A stretch of 64,000 nt of DNA from Shinella zoogloeoides (lineage in GTDB: Bacteria > Pseudomonadota > Alphaproteobacteria > Rhizobiales > Rhizobiaceae), in the NCBI RefSeq assembly GCF_030733845.1, contig NZ_CP132311.1, positions 310,001-374,000 on the forward strand, in the 5' to 3' direction. Shown here one piece after another: positions 45,910 through 56,911 of the stretch. A program made the position numbers and the translations under genes. Every line of letters begins with the position of its first letter. The first letter of the stretch is position 1. The notes under the pieces were generated by a model. It ran no database searches. It had not been told where the DNA came from and saw nothing but the letters and a program-made list of their open reading frames with translations.

Positions 45910-47138
45910 GCGAAGGCGAAAATCACCACCACGGCAAGAACGAGATCATCATCGTCAAGCGCCATGGCGATCACGACGGCGACCATCATTCGGCCGCCTG
46001 GAAGATCGCCTATGCCGACTTCATGACGGCGATGATGGCGTTCTTCCTTGTCATGTGGCTCGTCAATGCCGCCAACGAGGAGACCAAGGCCTCCGTCGCC
46101 TCCTATTTCAACCCGATCAAGCTGACCGACGACAAGCCGGCCGACAAGTCCGTGAAGAAGCCCGCCAACAGCAAGGAAGGCGAAGCGACGCAGGACAAGT
46201 CCAAGGAGGAGGGCCAGCAGCAGGCCAGCGGCAACGGCGCGGAAAACGGCAAGGACCAGAGCACGACGGCCGGCGAGGAGACGAAGTATTCGCAGGCCGA
46301 TTTCTTCGACAATCCCTATTCGGTTCTCTCCGAGATCGCGCAGGAAGTCGGCCAGCAGGCGAATGTCAGCGCCAAGGGCGAGGGCGGTGCGGCCAATTCC
46401 GGCCCGGCCACCGGCGCCAATGGTGGCGAGGCCTATCGCGACCCGTTCGACCCCGACTTCTGGACGCAGCAGGTGGAGATTTCTAAGGCTACCGACGCCG
46501 GCAGCGAGGCGCAGTCGAAGGGCGGCGAGGCCGGGCAGCAGATGGCGGCCGTCGATACCGACCGGACGGTGGAGGATGCGCTCGCCAAGGCGGATGCAGA
46601 AGAAGCGGTGAAGCAGGCGCAAGAGGACAAGGCCGCGGCCGACCAGGCGTCTGCCGACGCCGCCAAGGCCAGGAACGAAGAGCAGGCGGAGACGCTGAAG
46701 AAAGAGATCGCGCAGGAGATCGGCACGCTCGGCAAGCTTGCCGAGGGCCTGACGGTGACACCCGCCGAGGGTGGGCTGCTCGTGAGCCTCACCGATCAGC
46801 TCGATACGCCCATGTTCAACATCGGCTCGGCTGTGCCGCGGCAGGAAATGGTGCTGGCCATGGAGAAGATCGGCAAGATTCTCGAAGGCCGATCCGGCGC
46901 CATTGCCATCCGCGGCCATACGGACGCGCGCCCCTTCGCCGGCGGCAAGAACGACAACTGGCGTCTTTCCCTGGATCGCGCGCAGAGCGCCTACTACATG
47001 CTGGTGCGCGGCGGACTGGAGGAAAAGCGCGTAAGCCAGGTGACGGGCTTTGCCGACCGCCGCCTGAAGCTGCCGGACGATCCGATGGCGGATGCCAACC
47101 GCCGCATCGAAATCCTCATCCAGGCCGAGGGCGGCTGA
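45906..47138 (+). CDS. motB: MotB, stator subunit
   Basis: A 410-aa protein. A His-rich cytoplasmic start (ENHHHGKN, HDGDHHS) precedes the single membrane helix IAYADFMTAMMAFFLVMWLV with the proton-carrying Asp38. A long acidic/Gln-rich periplasmic linker follows, and the OmpA-like peptidoglycan-binding domain (IRGHTDARPFAGGKNDNWRL, then DPMADANRRIEI) closes the protein. The linker of about 200 residues is longer than in enterobacterial MotB (308 aa total) but normal in rhizobia. It overlaps the FliH-like gene; motC begins 4 bases after its stop. Confidence 0.95.
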   Translation: MSEGENHHHGKNEIIIVKRHGDHDGDHHSAAWKIAYADFMTAMMAFFLVMWLVNAANEETKASVASYFNPIKLTDDKPADKSVKKPANSKEGEATQDKSKEEGQQQASGNGAENGKDQSTTAGEETKYSQADFFDNPYSVLSEIAQEVGQQANVSAKGEGGAANSGPATGANGGEAYRDPFDPDFWTQQVEISKATDAGSEAQSKGGEAGQQMAAVDTDRTVEDALAKADAEEAVKQAQEDKAAADQASADAAKARNEEQAETLKKEIAQEIGTLGKLAEGLTVTPAEGGLLVSLTDQLDTPMFNIGSAVPRQEMVLAMEKIGKILEGRSGAIAIRGHTDARPFAGGKNDNWRLSLDRAQSAYYMLVRGGLEEKRVSQVTGFADRRLKLPDDPMADANRRIEILIQAEGG

Positions 47139-47142
47139 GACG

Positions 47143-48477
47143 ATGGGCTTCCTCCGGCGCCTCCTTCTGACGGGTTCGGTCTTGTGCGCGACGCTTGCGG
47201 TCGCCGCATCCGTGCGCGCCGAAAATTCTGACGATCTTGCGCCCTACAAGATGATCCGGTCGCTGCAGTTCGTGCAGGATACCGTGGTGCTCGGCGATCA
47301 CTCCGCGATGGAGATGCAGCGCTTCCTGCTGACCACCATCGACGAGCGGCTGCGCACGGCCGATCCGGCTCTCTTCGACGATCCGCGCAACGTGGACGCG
47401 GCGCTCGTCTATGCGATGAGCGGCGGCAATCCCGAGACGCTGGACCTTCTCGTCGAGAAGGACATCGGCGGCCACTTCGATTCCCGCCTGACCGATACCT
47501 TGCGCAACTATCTCGGCGGACGCGGCAGCCAGAGCGTGAAGTCGCTGGCGGAAATCTTCCCGGAATACAAGCGCTCGCGCGTCGGCCCCTACCTGGCGCT
47601 TGTCTCGGCCAATTCGGTCATCCGCAAGGATCCGAAACTGGCGCTCAGCTATTTCGACTGGGCGCGTCTCGTCGCGCCCGGCACGATCATCGAAGAGGCG
47701 GCGCTGCGCCGGTCTCTCTATATTGCCAGCGAATCCGGCTGGATCGACAAGAGCATGGCCTATGCGAACCGCTATGCGCGCCGCTACCTGCGCTCGCCCT
47801 ATGCAAGCCAGTTCGCCGATCTCTTCGTGAAGCTCGCCGTCGATCATTTCGATGCGCTGAAGGAAGAGGATATCCTCGGAATCCTCTCCTTCATGGACGT
47901 TCCCCGCCAGCGCGAGGTCTATCTGCGCATGGCGCGGCTTGCGGCTATCTCGGGCAAGAACAAGCTCGCCACGCTCGCTGCCGAGCGCGCCCAGATTCTG
48001 TCGGAGGACGGCGAAGGCATGCCGAAGGTGCTGGCGGACCTCTATTCCGGACTCGCCTCGGTACAGTCAGGCGACGTGGCCGCGGCGATGGATTCGATCG
48101 TCGCCATTCCGGACGACAAGCTCTCCGCCAAGGACCGCGCGCTGAAGGCGGCCGCCCGCGCCGTTGCCGAGGAGGTCCTGCGCACGCCGCAGGCTTCCGC
48201 GATGCAGGCGACGACGAAGGAAGCCGAGGTGCCGGTCGAAGCCGAGAACGCCTCTCACGAGGGGCTGGGCGAGGCTGAAATGGCGGATCGTGCCATGGAC
48301 CCGCAGGCTGGCGCCGCGGAAATGCCGGTCGCTGCCGCTGATCCGGAAAAAGAAAAGACATCGCAGCAGGAGCCGCAGGAGAAGGCGGGCATCGATCCGG
48401 CATTCGACAGTTTCGTGTCGACCGGCCGGTCCAAGCTCGACGAGATCGACGCACTCTTGAAAGGAGAAGGCAGTTGA
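47143..48477 (+). CDS. motC: MotC, periplasmic motor protein
   Basis: A 444-aa periplasmic protein with signal peptide (residues 1-26, ending SVRA). The body is helical (YKMIRSLQFVQDTVVLGDHS, SYFDWARLVAPGTIIEEAAL) and the last 100 residues are acidic, Ala-rich and probably disordered. MotC occurs in rhizobial motors, binds MotB and is helped by MotE. The ATG at 47143 directly begins the signal peptide. Its stop overlaps the TTG start of fliK. Confidence 0.92.
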   Translation: MGFLRRLLLTGSVLCATLAVAASVRAENSDDLAPYKMIRSLQFVQDTVVLGDHSAMEMQRFLLTTIDERLRTADPALFDDPRNVDAALVYAMSGGNPETLDLLVEKDIGGHFDSRLTDTLRNYLGGRGSQSVKSLAEIFPEYKRSRVGPYLALVSANSVIRKDPKLALSYFDWARLVAPGTIIEEAALRRSLYIASESGWIDKSMAYANRYARRYLRSPYASQFADLFVKLAVDHFDALKEEDILGILSFMDVPRQREVYLRMARLAAISGKNKLATLAAERAQILSEDGEGMPKVLADLYSGLASVQSGDVAAAMDSIVAIPDDKLSAKDRALKAAARAVAEEVLRTPQASAMQATTKEAEVPVEAENASHEGLGEAEMADRAMDPQAGAAEMPVAAADPEKEKTSQQEPQEKAGIDPAFDSFVSTGRSKLDEIDALLKGEGS

Positions 48478-49898
48478 GCACCATAGCCAGCGGAGTTTTG
48501 GGGCCCCTGCAGGGGCAGGCGCCATCCAAGGGCAAGGCCGGGCATGGTAATGCCGGTACGTCCGAGAAGGGTGACTTCGCCCTCACGATCGCCAGTCTCA
48601 ACGCCAAGGGCGGGGAGGGCGAACGCAAGGGCGGTCGCGTTTCGATCTCCGGCGGTGCTGAGAGTGAGGAAAAGGCCGAACATGCGAGCGACACGCGGGC
48701 ATCCGCGGCACATCGCGACCTGCCGAGCCTCGCCGCATCGCTCCGCAAGACCGGTGCGGCAGCCGATGGCGACGGCAGCGCCTCCTTCGACGAAAAACTT
48801 GCCTCGCTTGCCGATGCCGCCGAGCGGCCGGACCGCAAGGCTCGTGCCGAGGGACGCGAAAGCGCCAAGGCTGCCGTGCTGAAAGCCGGGACAGACGAAC
48901 CGGACGCCAAGGGCGAGGCTGCTGCCGACGCGTCGGCGCCAGGCGAAACGGATGTCGGCAATCTGTTGGAACTGCTGGCGGCACCGGTGGTCGTGCCTCA
49001 CGGAGCGGTCGCCAATGCCGCTGCCGCCCGCGTTGCGGCGTCGGGCGCGGTACAGGATACCAAGGCGCAGGGTGGCCGTGCCTCCGCCAAGGCGGACCTG
49101 CCAGGCGACGGGGCGACCGGCATGAAGGCGTCGGATCTGCTCGATGCGGCGGACGCAGGCGACGTGCCGCAATCGGATACCGACAAGCTCTTTCGTCTGG
49201 TCCGGGCGGACGGCAAGGGACGCGACCTCGACATGAGCATCAGCGGTGCCGGCGACCGCGCGAGCTTGCGCGATGCCAATCCCATCGGGCCGAAGGGCGA
49301 GACGGTGACGGTCGTGGATGCGCGCCGTTATATCGCCCTGGCGCAGACCGGCAACGCCGCCGCGGTGACGAGCGCGATCACGCAGGATCCGGAATGGACG
49401 GCCTCGCTCAGCGCCACCGGCGGGCTGACCCATGCAGAAGCCGCGGCGACCGGCAAGGTCGTCAACACGCTGAAGATCCAGATGAACCCGATCGAGCTCG
49501 GCCTTGTGACGGCGACGCTGCGTCTTCATGGCGACGACCTCGTCGTCTCGCTGCAGGTGGAGACGGGCGAAGCCTACCGCCAGCTCAGGGACGATCAGGA
49601 CGCTATCGTGCGGGCGTTGCGCGGCCAGGGCTTCAGCGTCGACCAGATCACCGTACAGCTTGCGCCGGCGGATCGCGGCGCGGGAACCCAGCAGGGCGAT
49701 GGACAGAGCCAGCAGTCGCAGCAGCAGTTCTCCAACCAGCCGCAGGCGCGTGAGGGCGGCAATGGCCGTGAACAGCGCGGCGGCGAGGGGGCAGGCACAT
49801 TTGGACGCGAGGGAAGGTCTCATGAGGGCAACACGTCGGACACCGCTTCTGGTCTCTCTGGCAGCCAGTCTGTGCGCTCTGGCGGTGTCTATCTCTGA
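48474..49898 (+). CDS. fliK: FliK, hook-length control protein
   Basis: A 474-aa protein with a long disordered, Ala/Gly/Lys-rich N-terminal ruler part and a C-terminal Flg_hook domain (VNTLKIQMNPIELGLVTATL, DDLVVSLQVETGEAYRQLRD) at about residues 325-395, followed by a Gln/Gly-rich tail. In S. meliloti this gene was first called motD. It measures the hook and signals FlhB to switch. It starts with TTG at 48474 behind AAAGGAGAAGG, overlapping the motC stop. The 3' end overlaps the next gene by 77 bases. Confidence 0.92.
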   Translation: MSTIASGVLGPLQGQAPSKGKAGHGNAGTSEKGDFALTIASLNAKGGEGERKGGRVSISGGAESEEKAEHASDTRASAAHRDLPSLAASLRKTGAAADGDGSASFDEKLASLADAAERPDRKARAEGRESAKAAVLKAGTDEPDAKGEAAADASAPGETDVGNLLELLAAPVVVPHGAVANAAAARVAASGAVQDTKAQGGRASAKADLPGDGATGMKASDLLDAADAGDVPQSDTDKLFRLVRADGKGRDLDMSISGAGDRASLRDANPIGPKGETVTVVDARRYIALAQTGNAAAVTSAITQDPEWTASLSATGGLTHAEAAATGKVVNTLKIQMNPIELGLVTATLRLHGDDLVVSLQVETGEAYRQLRDDQDAIVRALRGQGFSVDQITVQLAPADRGAGTQQGDGQSQQSQQQFSNQPQAREGGNGREQRGGEGAGTFGREGRSHEGNTSDTASGLSGSQSVRSGGVYL

Positions 49899-50400
49899 CG
49901 CGGCGGCCGCGGTCGGCAGCTGCGAGCGTGAAATCCTCGCGGCTGCGGCAAAGTACGATATTCCCGCCGGCATCCTCTATTCCGTCGGTCTTACCGAGAC
50001 CGGCCGGAAGGGATCGCTCCAGCCCTATGCCATGAATATCGAGGGCAAGGCCTATTTCGGTGCCAACAGGGACGAGGCGCTTCAGACGTTCGAGGCGGCG
50101 CGTGCGCGCGGCGCCAAGCTGATCGACCTCGGCTGCATGCAGATCAACCACCACTTCCACGGCGGCGAGTTCGCCTCGCCCGCCGAGATGTTCGACCCGC
50201 GCAAGAACGTCGAATATGCGGCCGCGTTCCTGGCGCGCCTGCACGCCCGGCATGAGACCTGGACGATGGCCGTGGCGCGCTATCATGCCGGCCCGAACAA
50301 TGACCCGGCGCAGAAGCGCTACGTCTGCCGGGTGATCGCCAACCTTGTGGCGACGGGCTATGGAAGCTGGACGCAGAACGCGAAGCAGTTCTGCCGGTAA
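49822..50400 (+). CDS. Flagellum-associated lytic transglycosylase (SLT-like)
   Basis: A 192-aa periplasmic protein. A signal peptide occupies residues about 1-30 (TPLLVSLAASLCALAVSIS). The mature part has the lysozyme-like SLT layout: IPAGILYSVGLTETGRKG with probable catalytic Glu59, LIDLGCMQINHHFH (the GxMQI block) and MAVARYHAGPNND (the AYNAG block). It should open peptidoglycan for rod passage, the job done by the muramidase domain of FlgJ in enterobacteria; the FlgJ-type protein at 60423 lacks that domain. ATG 49822 lies behind GGGAAGG. Confidence 0.85.
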   Translation: MRATRRTPLLVSLAASLCALAVSISDAAAAVGSCEREILAAAAKYDIPAGILYSVGLTETGRKGSLQPYAMNIEGKAYFGANRDEALQTFEAARARGAKLIDLGCMQINHHFHGGEFASPAEMFDPRKNVEYAAAFLARLHARHETWTMAVARYHAGPNNDPAQKRYVCRVIANLVATGYGSWTQNAKQFCR

Positions 50401-50680
50401 TTCGACTAAAAGTTGAATTTTCCACCTTCAAAGACCTGTGCCGTAATGTGGCAAGAATGCGCCTCGATTTGGACAGGCAAGACGCGGCGTTAACCTTTGT
50501 TAACTTTTCCACCGTAAAATTGTGGCAAAAGATCGAAGCGGCTACTATATGTAGACCAAATCGGCACGCAATTCTTAATCAACTATTAAAAGCAGCCAAT
50601 TAGTTCCTCTAGTTGCCGGTGATTCGCCCGATTCGTACCACTGCCTGAACGAGGCACCACACTGATTCGGAGGCGGACGA
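50401..50680 (+). promoter_or_regulatory. Regulatory region of rem
   Basis: 280 A/T-rich bases without a gene. It holds an inverted pair GTTAAC-CTTT-GTTAAC at 50490-50505, a CtrA-like box TTAA-TCAACTA-TTAA at 50575-50589, and CTAGTT at about 50612. VisN/VisR are expected to activate rem from here; their binding site cannot be told from the sequence. Confidence 0.5.
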
Positions 50681-51355
50681 ATGATCGTAGTGGTTGATGA
50701 GCGCGAGCTCGTTAAAGACGGCTATACTTCTCTTTTTGGTCGCGAGGGCGTGCCCTCGACGGGATTCGATCCCCGCGAATTCGGCGAGTGGGTGAACACC
50801 GCGGCCGATTCGGACATCGATGCGGTTGAAGCGTTCCTGATCGGCCAGGGCCAGGTTTCGATGGAACTGCCGCGCGCGATCCGGGATCGCTCGCAGGCGC
50901 CGGTGATCGCGGTCAGCGACACCCCCTCGCTCGAAAACACCCTTGCGCTTTTCGACAGCGGCGTCGACGACGTCGTGCGCAAGCCGGTGCATCCCCGTGA
51001 AATCCTGGCCCGTGCGGCGGCCATCCGGCGGCGCCTCAAGGCGCTTGCCAACCACACAGATATCGGCCCGATCCGCGTCTTCTCCGACGGTCGCGATCCG
51101 GAGATCAACGACGAAGTTTTTCCGCTGCCGCGCCGCGAGCGCCGCATCCTGGAATATTTGGTCGCCAACCGCGGCCGCCGGCTTTCCAAGACCCAGATAT
51201 TCAACGCGATCTACGGCATTTTCGACGAGGACGTCGAAGAAAACGTCGTTGAAAGCCACATCAGCAAGCTGCGCAAGAAGCTGCGCAAGAAGCTCGGTTT
51301 CGACCCGATCGATTCCAAGCGTTTCCTTGGCTACTGCATCGACTGGCAGAGCTGA
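50681..51355 (+). CDS. rem: Rem/FtcR, orphan response regulator activating flagellar genes
   Basis: A 224-aa OmpR-type regulator. The N-terminal receiver is degenerate: after [19 protein letters not shown] the position where the phosphoacceptor Asp is expected reads AFLIGQGQ. The C-terminal winged helix (about 125-224) contains [20 protein letters not shown] and [19 protein letters not shown]. In S. meliloti Rem acts between VisNR and the class II genes in exponential growth; the Brucella homologue is FtcR. No cognate kinase is adjacent. CGGAGG stands 8 bases before the ATG. Confidence 0.93.
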   Translation: MIVVVDERELVKDGYTSLFGREGVPSTGFDPREFGEWVNTAADSDIDAVEAFLIGQGQVSMELPRAIRDRSQAPVIAVSDTPSLENTLALFDSGVDDVVRKPVHPREILARAAAIRRRLKALANHTDIGPIRVFSDGRDPEINDEVFPLPRRERRILEYLVANRGRRLSKTQIFNAIYGIFDEDVEENVVESHISKLRKKLRKKLGFDPIDSKRFLGYCIDWQS

Positions 51356-51364
51356 AATCCGATT

Positions 51365-51398
51365 GCTGGCTGGCGGGGAGGGGTCCCCGGCAGCCAGC
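51365..51398 (+). terminator. Hairpin after rem
   Basis: GCTGGCTG/CAGCCAGC (8 bp) continued inward by GCGGGGA/TCCCCGG, then TTCAC. A stable stem with a poor T-run. It ends 5 bases before the class II element of flgE, so it could separate the rem transcript from the flgE operon. Confidence 0.55.
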
Positions 51399-51402
51399 TT
51401 CA

Positions 51403-51426
51403 CGCAAGGCCCGTCCCATAGGGTCG
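51403..51426 (+). promoter_or_regulatory. Class II (Rem-type) promoter element of the flgE operon
   Basis: CGCAAG at 51403-51408, ten bases, TAGGGTCG at 51419-51426. The downstream GTGA is also shared with the flgB element. It lies 51 bases before the flgE ATG. Confidence 0.6.
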
Positions 51427-51453
51427 TGGTGACGAGACGAACGGGGAAATGAC

Positions 51454-52716
51454 ATGAGCCTTTACGGTACGATGAGAACGGGTGTTTCCGGCATGAATGC
51501 CCAGGCCAACCGCCTGAGCACGGTCGCCGACAACATCGCCAACGCGAACACGACGGGCTACAAGAAGGCCTCGACCCAGTTCTCCTCGCTGATCCTGCCC
51601 ACCACCGGCGGCGCCTACAATTCGGGCGGCGTGAACACGGACGTGCGCTATTCCATTTCGGCGCAGGGCACCTTCACCTACACCAATTCCTCGACGGACC
51701 TCGCCATCAACGGCAAGGGCTTCTTCATCGTCCAGGGCTCGGACGGCCAGGAATACATGACCCGCGCCGGCGCCTTCACGCCGATGGATGACGGAACGCT
51801 GCGCAACTCCGCCGGCTTCACGCTGATGGGCTATCCCTATTCCTCGACCGAGGACCCGACGATCGTCATCAACGGCTTTGCCGGCCTGGAGGAGATCAAC
51901 CTTGCCTCGGGCGAGCTGAATGTAGAGGCTTCCAACAGCGGCTACCTGCATGTGAACCTGCCGTCGAACGAGGCGCATCCCTACACGAAGTCGACCTCGC
52001 TGGTCGCCTATGACAGCCTCGGCAACACCCGCAAGCTCGACTTCAACTATTCGACGACGGCGACGCCGGGCCAGTGGGAACTCAGCGTGACCTACACGGA
52101 TCCCGATAGCGGCAACATCTACGACATGCTCGACACCCCGCCGAGCGTCGTCGCGTCCGCAGCCGCGGCCACGACCGAGGCGCTGAGCTTCGATACCACC
52201 GGCAAGCTCGTCTCGCCGACGGACATCAACACGTCCGGCATGACGATTGGCGGCGGCGTGCTCAATCCGCTGGAGATTTCCATCGGCGGCGCGTCCGGCG
52301 GCTCGACGCAGCTTGCGGCTTCCTTCGCGGCCAAGGGCGACATCGACGGCATCGGCCCGAGCGGTGTGACCGGCTACGAGATCAGCGACGACGGCATCGT
52401 CTTCCTCAAATACGAGAACGGCGACATGGCGCCGAAGTACCGTATCGCGATGGCGAACGTCCAGAGCCCGGACAACCTCAAGCCGCTCGCCGGCAACGTC
52501 TATGCGCAGAGCCCGGATTCGGGCGTGGTGGTCATGGGCTACGCCGGCAACGGCGGCTACGGCACCATCATCTCCGGCGCGCTTGAGGATTCCAACGTCG
52601 ATATCGCCGAAGAGCTGACGAGCATGATCGAGTCGCAGCGTAACTACACGGCGAACTCGAAGGTCTTCCAGACCGGCTCGGAACTCATGGAAGTTCTCGT
52701 CAATCTGAAGAGATAA
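51454..52716 (+). CDS. flgE: FlgE, hook protein
   Basis: A 420-aa hook protein with the N-terminal motif VADNIANANTTGYKKASTQF (residues 25-44), the central hook domains (NGKGFFIVQGSDGQEYMTRA, and VAYDSLGNTRKLDFNYSTT) and the C-terminal ELTSMIESQRNYTANSKVFQ helix. It polymerises into the universal joint under the FlgD cap. Length is typical. flgK follows after 44 bases. Confidence 0.96.
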   Translation: MSLYGTMRTGVSGMNAQANRLSTVADNIANANTTGYKKASTQFSSLILPTTGGAYNSGGVNTDVRYSISAQGTFTYTNSSTDLAINGKGFFIVQGSDGQEYMTRAGAFTPMDDGTLRNSAGFTLMGYPYSSTEDPTIVINGFAGLEEINLASGELNVEASNSGYLHVNLPSNEAHPYTKSTSLVAYDSLGNTRKLDFNYSTTATPGQWELSVTYTDPDSGNIYDMLDTPPSVVASAAAATTEALSFDTTGKLVSPTDINTSGMTIGGGVLNPLEISIGGASGGSTQLAASFAAKGDIDGIGPSGVTGYEISDDGIVFLKYENGDMAPKYRIAMANVQSPDNLKPLAGNVYAQSPDSGVVVMGYAGNGGYGTIISGALEDSNVDIAEELTSMIESQRNYTANSKVFQTGSELMEVLVNLKR

Positions 52717-52760
52717 AGGCGGCGCAAGCCGCGCGTGCATACGAGAGTTAGGTAGACCCG

Positions 52761-54206
52761 ATGTCGCTTTCAGCAGCAATGAAGACTGCTCAGTCCAGCT
52801 TCTCCAACGTAGGCCTGCAATCGGCCGTCGCGTCGAAGAACATTGCCAATGCAAGCAACCCGGCCTACGCCCGTCGCGCGGCGATCCTCGCCACGGCGAC
52901 CTCGGGTGCCACCGTGGTCGAAACGCAGCGTGCCCAGAACGAGGCCCTGCTGAAGCAGAACCTGCTCTCGATCTCGAAGGCTTCCGGCCAGGACACGCTG
53001 CTCGCCGGCCTCACGCAGATGAAGATGATGCTCGGCGGCGAGGACTACGAACTCGCCCCCTCCACCTACCTCGCCAAGCTGCGCGACAACCTCCAGACCT
53101 TCGCCGACAAGCCGAACGAGGTCTCGCTTGCCGAGACCGTTGTCTCCGATGCCATCGACGTCGCGAACTCGCTGAACAGCACCTCGCTCTCCCTGCAGAA
53201 GATGCGCGCCGAGGCGGATGCGGACATCAATACGGGCGTGGTGGAGCTCAACCGCCTGCTCAAGGAATTCCGCGCCTACAACGACAAGGTCAAGCAGAGC
53301 ACTGCCGCTGGCGCGGTGGACAACGACGCGCTCGACCAGCGCGACAAGCTGCTGACGGAGATTTCCTCCATCGTGGGCGTGACGACGGTCACCCGCACGA
53401 ACAACGACCTCGCGCTCTATACCAGCGACGGCACAGTGCTGTTCGAGACGGTGGAGCGCAGCGTCACCTTCGCGCCCACGACGACATATACGGCGACGGT
53501 CGACGGCAACCAGGTCCTGATCGACGGCGTGCCGGTGCAGGCCGGCGCGGGCGGCAACACCAGCGCCCGCGGTTCGCTCGCCGCGCTCCTACAGCTCCGC
53601 GACCACACGGCACCGACCTTCCAGGCCCAGCTCGACGAAATCTCCCGCGGCCTCATCAACATGTTCTCCGAGGACGTGGCGGGTACCAGCCTCGATGGTC
53701 TCTTCATGCGCAACGGCGTGGCGGTCGGCGACGATCTCGGCGTCGATGCCGTGGTCCCGGGCCTTGCGACCGTCATCAAGGTGAACCCGGCGGTGATCAC
53801 CAGCCAGGGCGGCAACGCCATGTTGCTGCGCGACGGCATCAACGCCACCTTCAATATCGACGACAATGCCAGCTTCTCTGAACTGCTGAACAGCTACGCA
53901 ACCGCCTTCGAGACGCCGGTGACCTTCGATCCGGCCGCGGCGATCGACACGGACGGCACGATCCTCGCCTTCTCGACCGGCTCGGTCGGCTGGCTGGAAG
54001 AAATCCGCAGCGCGGCCTCGACGGCGGGCGATGACAAGAATGCGCTGCTCGCCCGCACGCAGGAAGCGCTCCAGAACGTGACCGCCGTCAGCCTCGACGA
54101 GGAGCTGGCGCTGCTTCTCGATCTCGAGCAGTCCTACAAGGCGTCGGCGAAACTCGTGGCGGCGGTCGATGAGATGATCACCGCTCTTCTTCAAGCGGCG
54201 GGCTAA
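52761..54206 (+). CDS. flgK: FlgK, hook-filament junction protein 1
   Basis: A 481-aa protein with N-terminal ASKNIANASNPAYARRAAIL and a C-terminal helix (VSLDEELALLLDLEQSYKASAKLVAAVDEM) typical of HAP1. The middle contains QRDKLLTEISSIVGVTTV, also characteristic. It joins the hook to FlgL and the flagellin filament. It lies 3 bases before flgL. Confidence 0.95.
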   Translation: MSLSAAMKTAQSSFSNVGLQSAVASKNIANASNPAYARRAAILATATSGATVVETQRAQNEALLKQNLLSISKASGQDTLLAGLTQMKMMLGGEDYELAPSTYLAKLRDNLQTFADKPNEVSLAETVVSDAIDVANSLNSTSLSLQKMRAEADADINTGVVELNRLLKEFRAYNDKVKQSTAAGAVDNDALDQRDKLLTEISSIVGVTTVTRTNNDLALYTSDGTVLFETVERSVTFAPTTTYTATVDGNQVLIDGVPVQAGAGGNTSARGSLAALLQLRDHTAPTFQAQLDEISRGLINMFSEDVAGTSLDGLFMRNGVAVGDDLGVDAVVPGLATVIKVNPAVITSQGGNAMLLRDGINATFNIDDNASFSELLNSYATAFETPVTFDPAAAIDTDGTILAFSTGSVGWLEEIRSAASTAGDDKNALLARTQEALQNVTAVSLDEELALLLDLEQSYKASAKLVAAVDEMITALLQAAG

Positions 54207-54209
54207 GTC

Positions 54210-56534
<2,325 letters not shown>

Positions 56535-56536
56535 AC

Positions 56537-56803
56537 GTGAATGAGGCAGACGCCCTCGACATAGCGCAGGCAGCCATCTGGACGGTCGTCGTGGCCTCCG
56601 GTCCGGCGGTGCTTGTCGCCATGCTGGTGGGCGTCGCCATCGCCTTCGTGCAGGCATTGACGCAGGTGCAGGAAATGACCCTGACCTTCGTGCCGAAAAT
56701 CCTCGCGATCTTCATCACGATCGCCATCTCCGCGCCCTTCATCGGCTCGCAGATCTCCATCTTCACCAATCTCGTCTTCTCGCGGATAGAAACCGGGTTC
56801 TGA
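56537..56803 (+). CDS. fliQ: FliQ, export-gate membrane protein
   Basis: An 88-aa protein with two membrane helices (AQAAIWTVVVASGPAVLVAM and the second from about residue 50, VPKILAIFITIAISAPFIG) joined by the conserved loop ALTQVQEMTLTFVPK. It belongs to the FliP5Q4R1 pore. The GTG start at 56537 follows flgD after 2 bases; the MN(E)AD start matches other FliQ. Confidence 0.94.
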   Translation: MNEADALDIAQAAIWTVVVASGPAVLVAMLVGVAIAFVQALTQVQEMTLTFVPKILAIFITIAISAPFIGSQISIFTNLVFSRIETGF

Positions 56804-56823
56804 CCTGCCCGATGCCACCCTCG

Positions 56824-56847
56824 CGCAAGCTTCGCCCTGTACCTCAT
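56824..56847 (+). promoter_or_regulatory. Class II (Rem-type) promoter element of flhA
   Basis: CGCAAG at 56824-56829, ten bases, TACCTCAT at 56840-56847. The spacer CTTCGCCCTG resembles the flgB spacer ATTCGCTCCC. It lies 88 bases before the flhA ATG. Confidence 0.5.
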
Positions 56848-56859
56848 GGGGTGAAATGG

Positions 56860-56880
56860 GCGGCGCGTGTGACGCGCCGC
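56860..56880 (+). promoter_or_regulatory. Hairpin in the flhA leader
   Basis: Perfect 9-bp stem GCGGCGCGT/ACGCGCCGC with a 3-base loop, no T-run. It lies between the class II element and the flhA ATG, so it would be in the leader mRNA. Confidence 0.4.
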
Positions 56881-56911
56881 AGCCTCTCATGACGAGACGG
56901 GAAGCATTCAG

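Noticed and set aside
50490..50505. GTTAAC-CTTT-GTTAAC as a CtrA box
   Set aside because: TTAA words are six bases apart instead of seven. Kept only as part of the rem regulatory region.
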